A stretch of 64,000 bases of DNA from contig NZ_MJGC01000041.1 in assembly GCF_001746915.1 (NCBI RefSeq), forward strand, positions 180,127 through 244,126, in the 5' to 3' direction. A program made the translations under genes and the position numbers. How positions within the stretch are numbered: position 1 is the stretch's first letter; each line of letters opens with the position of its first letter. The notes below the pieces were generated by a model. The model had not been told where the DNA came from and did not search any database. It saw nothing but the letters and a program-made list of their open reading frames with translations. Shown here in pieces: positions 27,462 through 36,500 of this stretch. This DNA is from Desertifilum tharense IPPAS B-1220. Lineage in GTDB: Bacteria; Cyanobacteriota; Cyanobacteriia; Cyanobacteriales; Desertifilaceae.

Positions 27462-28244
27462 ATGGACAATACCTGGCTCCGAGGGCACGTCAGTATTATT
27501 ACCGGGGGTAGCGCGGGGATTGGTCGTGCCACTGCCGAGCAATTGGTGCAAGCCGGGGCAACGGTAGCGATTGTGGGTCGCGATCGCGATCGCCTACAAC
27601 AAACCGCAGATAGCCTGCAAGCCACGGTACGCGGCTGCACGGTGATGACCTGGGCAGCCGATATTGGCCAAGCCGCAGACATGACCCAAATGGCAGACCA
27701 AATCCTGGCGCGCTACGGTCGCATTGACAGCCTGATTGCCGCAGCGGGGATTCTCCGACCGTCAGGGGGGGTTGTGCGAACCCTGCAACAGATGAGCGTT
27801 CGGGAATGGGATGAGGTGGTCGATACCAATCTTAAAGGCGTTTTTCTGAGCAATCGCGCCGTTTTGCCCGCGATGATTCGCCAGGGTTCGGGACAGATTA
27901 TCAATATTTCCTCAACGTCCGGGCGTCGCGGCTATGCGTTTGATGCGGCTTACTGTGCCTCCAAGTTTGGCACGATTGGTCTGTCAGAAGCCCTGGCGGA
28001 GGAAGTCCGCGACGCGGGGGTGCGCGTGCAGGTGCTTTTACCGGGCGCGATCGCTACTCCCATTTGGCAGCAAAACGGCCCGATTCCGCGACCGGAAAAC
28101 CTCGTCTCGGTTGAAGAGGTGGCTCGCCTGATTCTGTATTTGGTGATGCTACCGCCCGATACCGTCTGTCTGGAAACCACAATCGAACCGCTACGCAGTC
28201 AAAGTCGCCCCAGTTGGATGCAAGCGATCCGGGGTAGCGCTTAA
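27462..28244 (+). CDS. SDR-family oxidoreductase (first of a tandem pair)
   Basis: This is a 260-residue classical SDR. TGGSAGIGRA at about 14-23 is the Rossmann glycine motif, AAAGILRP near 92 the NNAG equivalent, ISSTSGRRG near 146 carries the active-site serine, and YCASKFG near 165 is YxxxK. LKGVFLSNRAVLPAMI, STSGR and EALAEEV recur nearly identically in the next gene, so the two are products of tandem duplication. It begins 6 bp after the methyltransferase stop. It probably reduces a ketone or oxidises an alcohol on the cluster product. No clear ribosome-binding site is visible, suggesting coupling to the upstream gene. Confidence 0.9.
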   Translation: MDNTWLRGHVSIITGGSAGIGRATAEQLVQAGATVAIVGRDRDRLQQTADSLQATVRGCTVMTWAADIGQAADMTQMADQILARYGRIDSLIAAAGILRPSGGVVRTLQQMSVREWDEVVDTNLKGVFLSNRAVLPAMIRQGSGQIINISSTSGRRGYAFDAAYCASKFGTIGLSEALAEEVRDAGVRVQVLLPGAIATPIWQQNGPIPRPENLVSVEEVARLILYLVMLPPDTVCLETTIEPLRSQSRPSWMQAIRGSA

Positions 28245-28269
28245 CGATATACGGGGAAGGATTTGCAAC

Positions 28270-29022
28270 ATGAAACAACACTTGCACGGGAAAGTCGCTA
28301 TTGTTACGGGAGGAACGGGCGGTATCGGTCAAGCCACCTGTCGCGCCTTGGTTGCAGCCGGGGCAAACGCGGTGATTGTCGATCGCTGTCTCGACCGGAT
28401 TGAAGCCTTGCAAGCCGAGTTACCGGGTGCGGAAACCTTGGGTTTGGCCTTGGATGTCACCCAAGAATCCGATATGGAAGCAATGGCAGCTAAGACGCTA
28501 GAACGCTTTGGGCAGATTGATTTTTTAATAACCTGTGCGGGCATTCTACGCGCCCCCGGCACCTCCCCGAAACCCCTCTTGCAAGTCTCTGAGGCGGAAT
28601 GGGATTGCGTGCTTGATATTAACCTCAAAGGCGTGTTTCTCAGCAATCGGGCAGTTCTCCCAGCGATGATCCAACGGCGTAGCGGCACAATTATCAATCT
28701 GTCTTCAACGTCAGGTCGCCAAGGCAAAGCCCACGATGCGCCCTACTGTGCTTCAAAATTTGGCGTGATTGGTTTATCGGAATCCTTAGCCGAAGAAGTT
28801 CGCCTCCACGGGATTAAGGTGCAGGCGATCCTCCCCGATGCGGTGGATACGCCCCTGTGGGAGCAAAATGGCCCGATTAAACCCGAATACGCCTTACCCG
28901 CGACCCAAGTTGCCGATTTGATTGTTTATATGCTAACCCTGCCCACCGATACGATGCTGGTGGCCCCGGTGATTGCCCCTTTCCGCACCCGCAAGCGCCG
29001 GACTCAGGCAAATGCAGATTAG
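28270..29022 (+). CDS. SDR-family oxidoreductase (second of a tandem pair)
   Basis: This 250-residue paralogue of the preceding SDR has TGGTGGIGQA at about 14-23, CAGILRAPG near 91, NLSSTSGRQG near 144 and the catalytic YCASKFG near 163. The shared stretch LKGVFLSNRAVLPAMI and the WEQNGPIKP / WQQNGPIPR pair show close relationship, while the cofactor loop and the C-terminal substrate region have diverged. It starts 25 bp after its partner with GGAAGGA before the ATG, a stronger site than its neighbour's. The pair may catalyse two redox steps on related positions, for example oxidation and then re-reduction; this is inference. Confidence 0.9.
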   Translation: MKQHLHGKVAIVTGGTGGIGQATCRALVAAGANAVIVDRCLDRIEALQAELPGAETLGLALDVTQESDMEAMAAKTLERFGQIDFLITCAGILRAPGTSPKPLLQVSEAEWDCVLDINLKGVFLSNRAVLPAMIQRRSGTIINLSSTSGRQGKAHDAPYCASKFGVIGLSESLAEEVRLHGIKVQAILPDAVDTPLWEQNGPIKPEYALPATQVADLIVYMLTLPTDTMLVAPVIAPFRTRKRRTQANAD

Positions 29023-29054
29023 CGTTTTCCAACCTTACTCTTTGTTCAGTTGCT

Positions 29055-31406
29055 ATGCACAATCAAGCTAATGCTCTCTCGCATCTTCGCGTCCTGGATC
29101 TGAGCCAACGCCTTGCTGGGTCTTACTGTACCAAACTGATGGCGGGTTTTGGGGCAGAGACGATTAAAGTGGAACCGCCTGGTGGCGAACCGATGCGCCA
29201 TTGTCCGCCCTTTGTTGAGGGTCAACCGGGGACGGAACGGAGTTTACCGTTTCTGTGGTTCAATACGGGGAAAAAAAGCGTTGTTCTTGACCTGAGTACG
29301 GCGGAGGGGAAAGCCCAGTTACAGGACTGGGTGCGACAGGTGGATGTGCTGGTCGAAGATGGGCTGCTGCAAGATTTGGACTTGAATTTAGCACAATTGA
29401 ATCCGCAACTGATTGTTACTTCCATTTCCAACTTCGGGCAGTCTGGCCCTTACCGAGATTATCAGGCCGAAGAGATTACCCTCTATGCGATGAGCGGGCT
29501 GATGTATGGGACGGGCGATCCGCATCAAGCCCCTTTGGCAGGAGGCCCGGCGATCGCTCATTTGAGTGCGGGGATGAAAGCCTATATTGCCACGCTGATG
29601 GCCGATTATCGTCGGGAACTCACCGGAGAAGGCGATCGCATTGAGGTGTCGATTCAAGAAGCGGCGATGGATAATATTGAAATTGCGATCGCCGAATATC
29701 TTCACCTCGGCAAAATTGCCAAGCGCAGCAACGACGAACACGCCCTCGTCCCTTGGCGCACGTTTCCCTGCAAAGACGGTCATGCAGCAATTATGGGCGG
29801 GCCGATCCGTCACTGGCTTAAAGGGGCAGAAATTTTTGAATCGCCCGAACTGGTTAGCCCCCAATATGCCCACATGGAAGGGCGCATTCGCTACCGCGAT
29901 CGGGTGCGCCAATTGATGGCCCCCTGGCTGTTGCAGCACGGGAAACAGGAGATTTTTCACGCCGGACAAGCCCGCAAACTCGCTTGGGGCTATCTGGCAA
30001 CCCTACAGGAGGTTTTGGAGTCTCCCCAACTCCAGGCCCGCCAGTTCTTTCTCGATACCGAACATCCCGAACTGGGCAAATATCCAATGGTGGGCGCGCC
30101 GTTTCGCCCCAGTAAAACCCCGTGGCAGCAAGTTCGCGCCCCTTTGTTGGGAGAAAACGCTTTCACTGCGGCCCAACCGCGCCAGCGTCCCCAAACCTCT
30201 GCCGCAGTGAGGCCGCAACCCCTGCAAGGGATTCGGATTGTTGATTTTACCCACGACTGGGCGGGTCCCCATGCGACGCGCTTGCTCGCTGATTATGGCG
30301 CGCAGACGATTAAAATTGAGTATCCTGCTCGCCTTGATGGAATGCGCGGCGCTTATTTAGACCGTAAAAATCGGCACCCGCGCTGGTGGCAGATGAATCG
30401 CAATAAGGCTTCTATTACTTTGGATTTGCACCAACCCGAACAGGTGGAGGTGGTGAAGGAGTTAATCCGCCAATCGGATATTGTGGTGGATAATTCGCGT
30501 CCGGGGGTGATGGAAGGTTGGGGGTTAGGCTATGAGGTGCTTAAAGGGTTGCGCCCGGATATGATTTTGGTGTCGATGTCGGCGTTTGGTGCAACGGGGC
30601 CGGAGTCGCAATATGCTGGCTATGGCGGCTGTATTGAGGCGCTGAGTGGTTTGCAGGGCTTAACGGCCTATAGTCGTCAAGGCGATGCCATGCGCGTCCG
30701 CGAAATGGATGTTACGAATGGGATTATGGGCGCTTGTGCGGCGATGACGGCGCTGATTTACCGCCAGCAGACGGGGGAAGGTCAATGGGTGGATTTGTCT
30801 CAGCGCGAAGCTTGTACTTGGTTGATGGGCGAGCATTTGCTGGAATTTGTCCTCAATGGCACGCAGACGCTCCCTATCGGCAACCGCCACCCGGTCTATA
30901 ATCAGGGGTGTTACCGGGCGCTGGGCGAAGACCGCTGGCTGGTGCTGACTCTGCGTTCGGATGAGGAGTGGCAGCGGTTTTGTCAGGTTTGCGGACATCC
31001 GGAATGGTCGGACGATCCTCGGTTTCAGAGTCGGCGCGATCGCCATCAGCATCACGACGAACTCGATCTGCTGATTGAGTCTTGGACGAGTACCCAAACC
31101 GCACCAGCGGCGATGCAACAATTGCAGGCGGCCCGGTTGGCGGCGGGTATGGTGCAAGATGTTAGCACGCTGGCTCAAGATGAGCATTTACAGCAGCGCC
31201 AATGGTTCCAAACGGCGATCGCAGAAGGCGGAACCTATCCGGGGTTTCCTTTCCGCTTTGCCAAGGGGGGCGGAATTTTGCACCGTCGCGGCCCGGATTT
31301 GGGGGCAGATAATCAGGCTATTCTTTGCGATTTGCTGGGCAAACCGGCTTCTTTTTTACCCGATCTTGATGACGAATATTTAGGGACGGCTTTTGATTTG
31401 GAATAA
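29055..31406 (+). CDS. Double-domain family III CoA-transferase (CaiB/BaiF-like)
   Basis: This protein has 783 residues consisting of two CaiB/BaiF domains in tandem, about 1-375 and 390-783. Each begins with the family signature: LRVLDLSQRLAGSYCTKLMAGFGAETIKVE and IRIVDFTHDWAGPHATRLLADYGAQTIKIE respectively. The second domain keeps the catalytic-aspartate context EMDVTNGIMGACAAM before TGEGQWVDLS. At the equivalent place the first has AIAHLSAGM before TGEGDRIEVS, so its aspartate seems lost. Family III enzymes move CoA between carboxylic acids through aspartyl-CoA intermediates. Here the enzyme could activate a carboxylate of the product or recycle CoA. It is the last gene of the plus-strand operon, 32 bp after the second SDR. 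Confidence 0.88.
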   Translation: MHNQANALSHLRVLDLSQRLAGSYCTKLMAGFGAETIKVEPPGGEPMRHCPPFVEGQPGTERSLPFLWFNTGKKSVVLDLSTAEGKAQLQDWVRQVDVLVEDGLLQDLDLNLAQLNPQLIVTSISNFGQSGPYRDYQAEEITLYAMSGLMYGTGDPHQAPLAGGPAIAHLSAGMKAYIATLMADYRRELTGEGDRIEVSIQEAAMDNIEIAIAEYLHLGKIAKRSNDEHALVPWRTFPCKDGHAAIMGGPIRHWLKGAEIFESPELVSPQYAHMEGRIRYRDRVRQLMAPWLLQHGKQEIFHAGQARKLAWGYLATLQEVLESPQLQARQFFLDTEHPELGKYPMVGAPFRPSKTPWQQVRAPLLGENAFTAAQPRQRPQTSAAVRPQPLQGIRIVDFTHDWAGPHATRLLADYGAQTIKIEYPARLDGMRGAYLDRKNRHPRWWQMNRNKASITLDLHQPEQVEVVKELIRQSDIVVDNSRPGVMEGWGLGYEVLKGLRPDMILVSMSAFGATGPESQYAGYGGCIEALSGLQGLTAYSRQGDAMRVREMDVTNGIMGACAAMTALIYRQQTGEGQWVDLSQREACTWLMGEHLLEFVLNGTQTLPIGNRHPVYNQGCYRALGEDRWLVLTLRSDEEWQRFCQVCGHPEWSDDPRFQSRRDRHQHHDELDLLIESWTSTQTAPAAMQQLQAARLAAGMVQDVSTLAQDEHLQQRQWFQTAIAEGGTYPGFPFRFAKGGGILHRRGPDLGADNQAILCDLLGKPASFLPDLDDEYLGTAFDLE

Positions 31407-31490
31407 GGATAAAAAGGGAGGGAATGATTGTAAGTTTAACCTCAAAATTTCCTAATTTCCCTGTTGCTGTATTTCCTAGGCAGAAAAATC

Positions 31491-32270
31491 GTGTTAACTA
31501 GATTAATCTACGCTTTTGTTATTTTTTTGGTCATCTTCACTCCGCTAGAACTCCTGTTTCCCTTGCATTCGCAAAAGTTCTTCCGACGGGGATGGTGGGC
31601 GGATTTTCTTCACTTTTTTGTGACGCGGATTTTTGTCAACCTCTGTTTGGCGATCGCTATCTTTTTTCTGCTCCCAGTTTTAGACCAATTAATTAATCCC
31701 AATATCCAAAATCTGATTGCCGCTCAACCCTTTGTTTTGCAATTGACAATTGCCGTTTTTGTACAAGAACTTGGTGCTTATTTTGCCCATCGTCTTTTAC
31801 ATACTGTACCTTTTCTATGGAAATTTCACGCCATTCATCACAGTAGCGAAGAAATTGATTGGCTTTCAGCCGCCCGCCTGCATCCTTTAGATCAAACCTT
31901 TACTCGAATTTGTGGTTTCATCCCCTTATATATTCTTGGATTTACAAAAGAAATTTTGGGTTTATATATTGTTGTCGTCACCTTTAACGCAATCTTCATT
32001 CATGCCAATGTTCGCTTCAAATTTGGTCCGTTAAAGTGGATCGTTGCCACCCCTGAATTTCATCGCTGGCATCATGTTAACGATCCAGCCGTTTATACCA
32101 AAAATCTGGCTGGTACCTTTCCCGTCATTGATTTAATCTTCGGGACACTTTATTTACCTAAAGATAAATCCCCTACTCAATATGGAATTGGCGAACCTAT
32201 ATCCGACCAGTATTTATCTCAGTTGATTCATCCTTTTTGGAGAAACGAAAATCCTCAGATCGATCGATAA
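31491..32270 (+). CDS. Sterol desaturase / fatty acid hydroxylase family membrane protein
   Basis: This protein has 259 residues from the GTG at 31491, preceded by an AGG ten bases upstream; an upstream TTG at 31464 has no ribosome-binding site. Several membrane segments surround the three histidine clusters that bind the di-iron centre: HRLLH near 103, HAIHHSSEEIDW near 116, and HRWHH near 193. Members hydroxylate or desaturate lipids, sterols or carotenoids using O2. The gene is AT-richer than the cluster upstream (84 bp gap to the CoA-transferase), so it may or may not belong to it. If it does, it adds another oxygenation step. Confidence 0.87.
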   Translation: MLTRLIYAFVIFLVIFTPLELLFPLHSQKFFRRGWWADFLHFFVTRIFVNLCLAIAIFFLLPVLDQLINPNIQNLIAAQPFVLQLTIAVFVQELGAYFAHRLLHTVPFLWKFHAIHHSSEEIDWLSAARLHPLDQTFTRICGFIPLYILGFTKEILGLYIVVVTFNAIFIHANVRFKFGPLKWIVATPEFHRWHHVNDPAVYTKNLAGTFPVIDLIFGTLYLPKDKSPTQYGIGEPISDQYLSQLIHPFWRNENPQIDR

Positions 32271-32393
32271 TAAATTCTCTTATTTTATCGAATTTATAGC
32301 AACTGCCAAGGCAATTAGGACATCGATAGATAAACAGATATTCTACTGGAACGTCTTCCCCAAATCCGCTTTTTCTAACCGATGTTTCCGCCG

Positions 32394-32515
32394 CCTGATT
32401 GACTGACAAAACTACCGTCAGTTGGGTTAGTGTTAGCACAATCTAACAGCAGCCAAAGCTGGGTTGAGGTCTGAAACTCAACCCAATCCAATTATCCTTT
32501 TGTCAGTCAACCAAA
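32394..32515. repeat. Foldback (MITE-like) element, copy 1
   Basis: The left end CCTGATTGACTGACAAAA (32394-32411) is mirrored by TTTTGTCAGTCAACCAAA (32498-32515); the inner 13 bp of each end, 32399-32411 and 32498-32510, are perfectly complementary. Inside are two more hairpins: GTTAG/CTAAC, and a 9-bp stem TGGGTTGAG (32460-32468) with CTCAACCCA (32477-32485). A diverged copy lies at 53499-53672. There is no coding capacity. It occupies most of the gap between the hydroxylase and the PEP-CTERM propeller gene. Confidence 0.6.
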
Positions 32516-32566
32516 TTCGCTGCTATAAGACGCAAATAATCAATTATTTTCTAGGTAAAACCTTCA

Positions 32567-34045
32567 ATGAAGCCCGTCAAGAATAGCCTAAAATTCTGCG
32601 TATTAACCCTTTCCCTTAGTCTTTCCAGTCTAGTCTTCCAGGGAGCAGCAAAAGCCGCCTCTCCCTATCGTCTTGGCTATACCTTTTTGAACCCAAACCC
32701 AGCAGCCAATGACTTTTTTGGAATTTCCGTAGCTGGCGTTGGCAATAACGTCCTAATTGGAGCCTTTCAAGACGACACAAACGCCCTAGATGCTGGGGCG
32801 GCTTACCTATTTGATGGGAATCCCACAAGTCCTACCTTTGGACAATTATTAATGACCTTTCAAAGTCCGAATCCCGCAGTTTCTGGAAACTTTGGAGGGT
32901 CAGTTGCCAGCGTGGGGAATAACGTCCTGATTGGCGAATCCTTCCGCCATGCGACCTTAGCGCAGGGACAACCAGGACGCGCCTATTTATTCGATGGCAC
33001 CCCCCAGAGTTCCACCTTCGGCACTCTATTAATGACCTTCCAAGCGCCCATCCCCAGACCTTTTGATTTTACAGGCTTTTCCGTGGCGGGCATGGGCAAT
33101 AACGTCTTGATTGGGGCCTTTGGTAACAACACAGGAGCGCCCCTGGCTGGGGCAGCTTACCTGTTTGATGGCGATCGCGCCAGTCCCACCTTTGGCGAGC
33201 TACTAACCACCTTTAACAACCCAAATCCCGGCGCTGGGGATAGGTTTGGCGTCGCTGTTGCCAGCGTCGGCAAAAACGTGCTGATTGGCTCTTTTCGCGA
33301 TGATGTTGGCGGAGTCGATGCAGGAGCAGCTTACTTATTTGATGGCGATCGCACCAGTCCCACCTTCGGTCAACTGCTGCTCTCCCTATCTAACCCTCAT
33401 CCGTCGCCTACCGATGCTTGGGAGCAAAATGACGAATTTGGTCATTCAGTCGCGAGCGTGGGCAACAATTGCCTAGTAGGAGCCTTTCGCGAAGATATTG
33501 GAGCCTTAAACGTCGGGCGAGCCTACCTGTATGATTGCAACCCCAGCAGCCCCACCTTTGGCAATCTTCTCACCCAGTTTCAAAATTTTTACCCCTATGA
33601 CTACGGTTGGGGCAACTTGGGCGAAAACTTCGGCTTTTCCCTAGCGAGTATCGGTCACTACGCCTTAGTTGGCGCTTGGCGAGAGCTAGCAGGCGCAGCC
33701 TTAGCGGGTGCTGTCTATGTTTACGATGCCAACCCCACCAGTCCCCTATTCGGACAACTCGTAGGGGCCTTTTTTAATCCCAATCCCACCGCCTTTGGCT
33801 CCTTTGGCACCTCGATTGCCGTAATTGGGCAAAACATGGTCATCGGAGCCATTGGCGAACAGGGGGGCAGCGGCGCGGCGTTTTTATTTGCACCGACGGC
33901 AAATTTAATTCAACCCCCGATGCAACTGAGGCTTGCTTCTAGCCACTCAGTTCCCGAACCCTCCCCTGGCTGGGTTCTGTTGCTGCTAGGAAGTGCGATA
34001 GTAGGGAACCGGCTCCAGAAAAGGGAGTCTAAATCAATTGGGTAG
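32567..34045 (+). CDS. PEP-CTERM protein with seven FG-GAP-like repeats
   Basis: This is a 492-residue secreted protein. A signal peptide (VLTLSLSLSSLVFQGAAKA) is followed by seven repeats of about 55-65 residues, each with a core like FG-x-SVA-x-VGNNVLIGAF and an AAYLFDG-x-(P/T)SPTFG strand. This fits a seven-bladed beta-propeller of the FG-GAP/integrin-alpha type. The C-terminus VPEPSPGWVLLLLGSAIVGNRLQKRE is a PEP-CTERM sorting tail. Its role is probably structural or ligand-binding at the cell surface or in exopolysaccharide. It is followed after 15 bp by a carboxylesterase gene, so both are likely exported together. Calcium sites were not clear. Confidence 0.85.
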   Translation: MKPVKNSLKFCVLTLSLSLSSLVFQGAAKAASPYRLGYTFLNPNPAANDFFGISVAGVGNNVLIGAFQDDTNALDAGAAYLFDGNPTSPTFGQLLMTFQSPNPAVSGNFGGSVASVGNNVLIGESFRHATLAQGQPGRAYLFDGTPQSSTFGTLLMTFQAPIPRPFDFTGFSVAGMGNNVLIGAFGNNTGAPLAGAAYLFDGDRASPTFGELLTTFNNPNPGAGDRFGVAVASVGKNVLIGSFRDDVGGVDAGAAYLFDGDRTSPTFGQLLLSLSNPHPSPTDAWEQNDEFGHSVASVGNNCLVGAFREDIGALNVGRAYLYDCNPSSPTFGNLLTQFQNFYPYDYGWGNLGENFGFSLASIGHYALVGAWRELAGAALAGAVYVYDANPTSPLFGQLVGAFFNPNPTAFGSFGTSIAVIGQNMVIGAIGEQGGSGAAFLFAPTANLIQPPMQLRLASSHSVPEPSPGWVLLLLGSAIVGNRLQKRESKSIG

Positions 34046-34060
34046 AACTGGGAAAAAAAG

Positions 34061-35656
34061 ATGAAGCGAGCAATGGCGATCGCCACCATCAGTTTCTGGC
34101 TGCTTGCGGGTGGGAGTGCAGCCCCAATGAACCCTCCCGTATCCACCCCGTCTGGCCCGATTGTGGGCGAAGTGCAGAACGGCGTCAAGCGCTATCTCGG
34201 CATTCCCTACGCCATGCCTCCCGTCGGCGAGAGACGCTGGCGCGAACCCATTCCGGCTCAACCTTGGCAAGAACCCCGCCTCGCCACAACGTTTGGTCCG
34301 GCTTGTCCCCAACCCCAGCGCGATTTTGTCCGCCTGACGGGGCGCATGGACGAAGACTGTTTAACCCTAAATATTTGGACGCCCGCCCTCGGAAAAACCG
34401 ATTCCCTCCCCGTGATGGTGTGGTTGCATGGTGGCGGGTTTCTGGTGGGTTCGAGTTCAGAGGCAATGTATGACGGGAGTGCGCTAGCGCAAAAGGGCGT
34501 AGTGGTGGTGACACTCAATTATCGCCTAGGCGCTTTGGGATTTCTGGCGCATCCAGCCCTCACGGCTGAGTCTCCCCATGCCAGTTCGGGCAATTATGGC
34601 TTGATGGATCAGATTTTAGCCCTGAAGTGGGTGCGCGACCATATTCGCGAATTTGGGGGCAATCCGAAAAATGTGACGATTTTCGGTCAGTCGGCAGGTG
34701 CAGTCAGCGTGACGACGTTGATGACATCGCCGTTGGCTGAAGGATTATTTCAACGCGCGATCGCCCAAAGTGGGAGCGTCCCCAATCACCTCAGATGTTT
34801 GTCTGCTTCTCGTCCCAATTTACCCAGTTTGGAATCCGTTGGCGAAGCCTTTGCCCAAAGGTTGGGGGGTTCCCCGGAACTGCGCCGCCAACCTTGGCAA
34901 AAGGTGGTGAAGGTTTGGGAAACCACCCTAGAAGAGACGCCATTTGATAGCGATATGGCGGGTTCGGGGACGCTGAACCATCTGAGTATAGATGGCTATC
35001 TCATCCCAGAATTGCCGGGAACTGCGTTCGCCCTCGGCCGCCAGCAGCGCGTTCCGTTCCTGACGGGGACGGTTGCCGATGAGGGGGCGGTGTTTGCCTA
35101 TAATCTCAGAATTAATACCCTGAGCGCCTATACTCGGTTTTTGAATCAAGTCTTTGGCTCAACCTTAGCCCAACAATATTGGGCGCTGTATCCCGCACGC
35201 GATCATCCTTCGGCCCGTCAAGCGATCCGAACTTTAATTAGCGACCTGTTTGTGCTGGATATGAAAACAATGGCGATGCAAATGGCCGCCGTTCAACCGC
35301 AAACCTATGTCTATCAGTTTGACCGGGTGAGTCGGGGCAATGCCAGAAGCGGTTTAGGGAGTTTTCACGGGATTGAGTTGCGCTATGTCTTTGGGACGTT
35401 ACCGGAAAACCAGGGATTTGAACGCGAGGATGAGTGGCTGTCTCAACGGATGGCAGAGTATTGGACGCAATTTGCCCGCACGGGAAACCCGAACGGGAGT
35501 GGCGCATCGTGGCCGCCGTTTGATGCCAAGAGCGATCGCTATCAGCTTTTAAGCAGCCGCATTCAAACCGATCGAAACCTGCGACGACAGTCCGTAGAGC
35601 GTTTGGCCGCTTTGCGTCAGGCCTCTACGCCCTCATTGTGCGATCCGGCCCTCTAA
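34061..35656 (+). CDS. Secreted type B carboxylesterase
   Basis: This protein has 531 residues, a normal length for para-nitrobenzyl-esterase/carboxylesterase type B enzymes. An N-terminal signal (MKRAMAIATISFWLLAGGSAA) is followed by the family signature EDCLTLNIWTP, the oxyanion loop VMVWLHGGGF, the nucleophile elbow IFGQSAGAVS with Ser at about 211, an acid candidate in GTVADEGAVF, and the histidine in SFHGIELRYVFG near 436. It would hydrolyse esters in the periplasm or outside the cell. It begins 15 bp after the propeller gene. The 3' end overlaps the convergent sulfatase-like gene by 24 bp. Confidence 0.92.
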   Translation: MKRAMAIATISFWLLAGGSAAPMNPPVSTPSGPIVGEVQNGVKRYLGIPYAMPPVGERRWREPIPAQPWQEPRLATTFGPACPQPQRDFVRLTGRMDEDCLTLNIWTPALGKTDSLPVMVWLHGGGFLVGSSSEAMYDGSALAQKGVVVVTLNYRLGALGFLAHPALTAESPHASSGNYGLMDQILALKWVRDHIREFGGNPKNVTIFGQSAGAVSVTTLMTSPLAEGLFQRAIAQSGSVPNHLRCLSASRPNLPSLESVGEAFAQRLGGSPELRRQPWQKVVKVWETTLEETPFDSDMAGSGTLNHLSIDGYLIPELPGTAFALGRQQRVPFLTGTVADEGAVFAYNLRINTLSAYTRFLNQVFGSTLAQQYWALYPARDHPSARQAIRTLISDLFVLDMKTMAMQMAAVQPQTYVYQFDRVSRGNARSGLGSFHGIELRYVFGTLPENQGFEREDEWLSQRMAEYWTQFARTGNPNGSGASWPPFDAKSDRYQLLSSRIQTDRNLRRQSVERLAALRQASTPSLCDPAL

Positions 35657-36460
35657 AAAAGGGACTTCAAAGCACTTTTCATGCATCACCGGGCCATGTC
35701 CAAAAAAGCCATCTTCGCCAAATAGCTCCCCGTGATCTGCGGTGACAATAATATGGGTGTTATCCGGGCATTTGTCAAAGAGCTTACCCAATAAACCATC
35801 GACATATTCCACGCAAGCAATTTGCTGTTTGTGCAAGCGTTGCATTTCCTGGGGGTCGAAAAATTCTGGATTCGATGCTGGCGCGCCAGCCAGTAAATAT
35901 TCATCCAGATGCTTAAATACCCCATGCACCCCAGAAATATGCGGTAAATCTTCTCCCGATAGCATATAGGGATAATGGGTTTCCCCTAGATTGAAGAAGT
36001 AACAGCGCGGTTCGTCCTCCACAAATTCGACTTCTTCCACCATTGAGGCAAAGTCATTATGATTGGCCATCAATTTGTAGTCGTCAAAATATTGGTTGAT
36101 GTTGGTAAATTGATTGAGGACGGGCATGGAAACCCTGGCAATCGTTTCATAACCCAATTCTTGAAGCACTTTAGGCAGGGATAGCTGAGGCACAAAGGTT
36201 TTAAATGATAAGTCGGGAATGCCAAGACGTTCTATCCATTTGCTAAATTCCTGCTTATAGACTTCTGAGGCAAACACCCCGCGCGGGTTGGTATGAGGAA
36301 CCATTCCCATCAACAGCGCGTAATGGGATGGTGATGTCCAAGACGCGTAGCTATAGCGGCGCATCCCTAAACCCAGTCGATCCATATTGGGGGTTGAAGC
36401 GGCTTGATAGCTATCGTAGCGACAGCTATCCATGACGATGTACACCAGATGATTTGGCAT
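35633..36460 (-). CDS. Sulfatase-like alkaline-phosphatase-superfamily protein
   Basis: From the ATG at 36458-36460 this gives 275 residues, starting MPNHLVYIVMDSCRYDSY, where the metal-binding aspartate of the superfamily lies. In-frame starts farther upstream (an ATG near 36490, a TTG at 36517) run into a hairpin repeat and are less likely. SYASWTSPSHYALLMG holds the nucleophile position (no Cys-x-Pro-x-Arg, so not a formylglycine sulfatase of the classical type). TADHGELFGEDGFFGHGP and MHEKCFEVPF supply the remaining metal ligands. Length is short for a sulfatase. It probably hydrolyses or transfers a phosphate or sulfate ester. It follows the TPR gene on the same strand. Confidence 0.75.
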   Translation of the reverse strand: MPNHLVYIVMDSCRYDSYQAASTPNMDRLGLGMRRYSYASWTSPSHYALLMGMVPHTNPRGVFASEVYKQEFSKWIERLGIPDLSFKTFVPQLSLPKVLQELGYETIARVSMPVLNQFTNINQYFDDYKLMANHNDFASMVEEVEFVEDEPRCYFFNLGETHYPYMLSGEDLPHISGVHGVFKHLDEYLLAGAPASNPEFFDPQEMQRLHKQQIACVEYVDGLLGKLFDKCPDNTHIIVTADHGELFGEDGFFGHGPVMHEKCFEVPFLEGRIAQ

Positions 36461-36500
36461 GACAATAAGGGCAAACCTTGCTTGCAGCATCTCAATGAGG

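Noticed and set aside
35633..36460. Classical formylglycine sulfatase
   Set aside because: The Cys/Ser-x-Pro-x-Arg motif required for formylglycine is absent; only the superfamily fold is supported.
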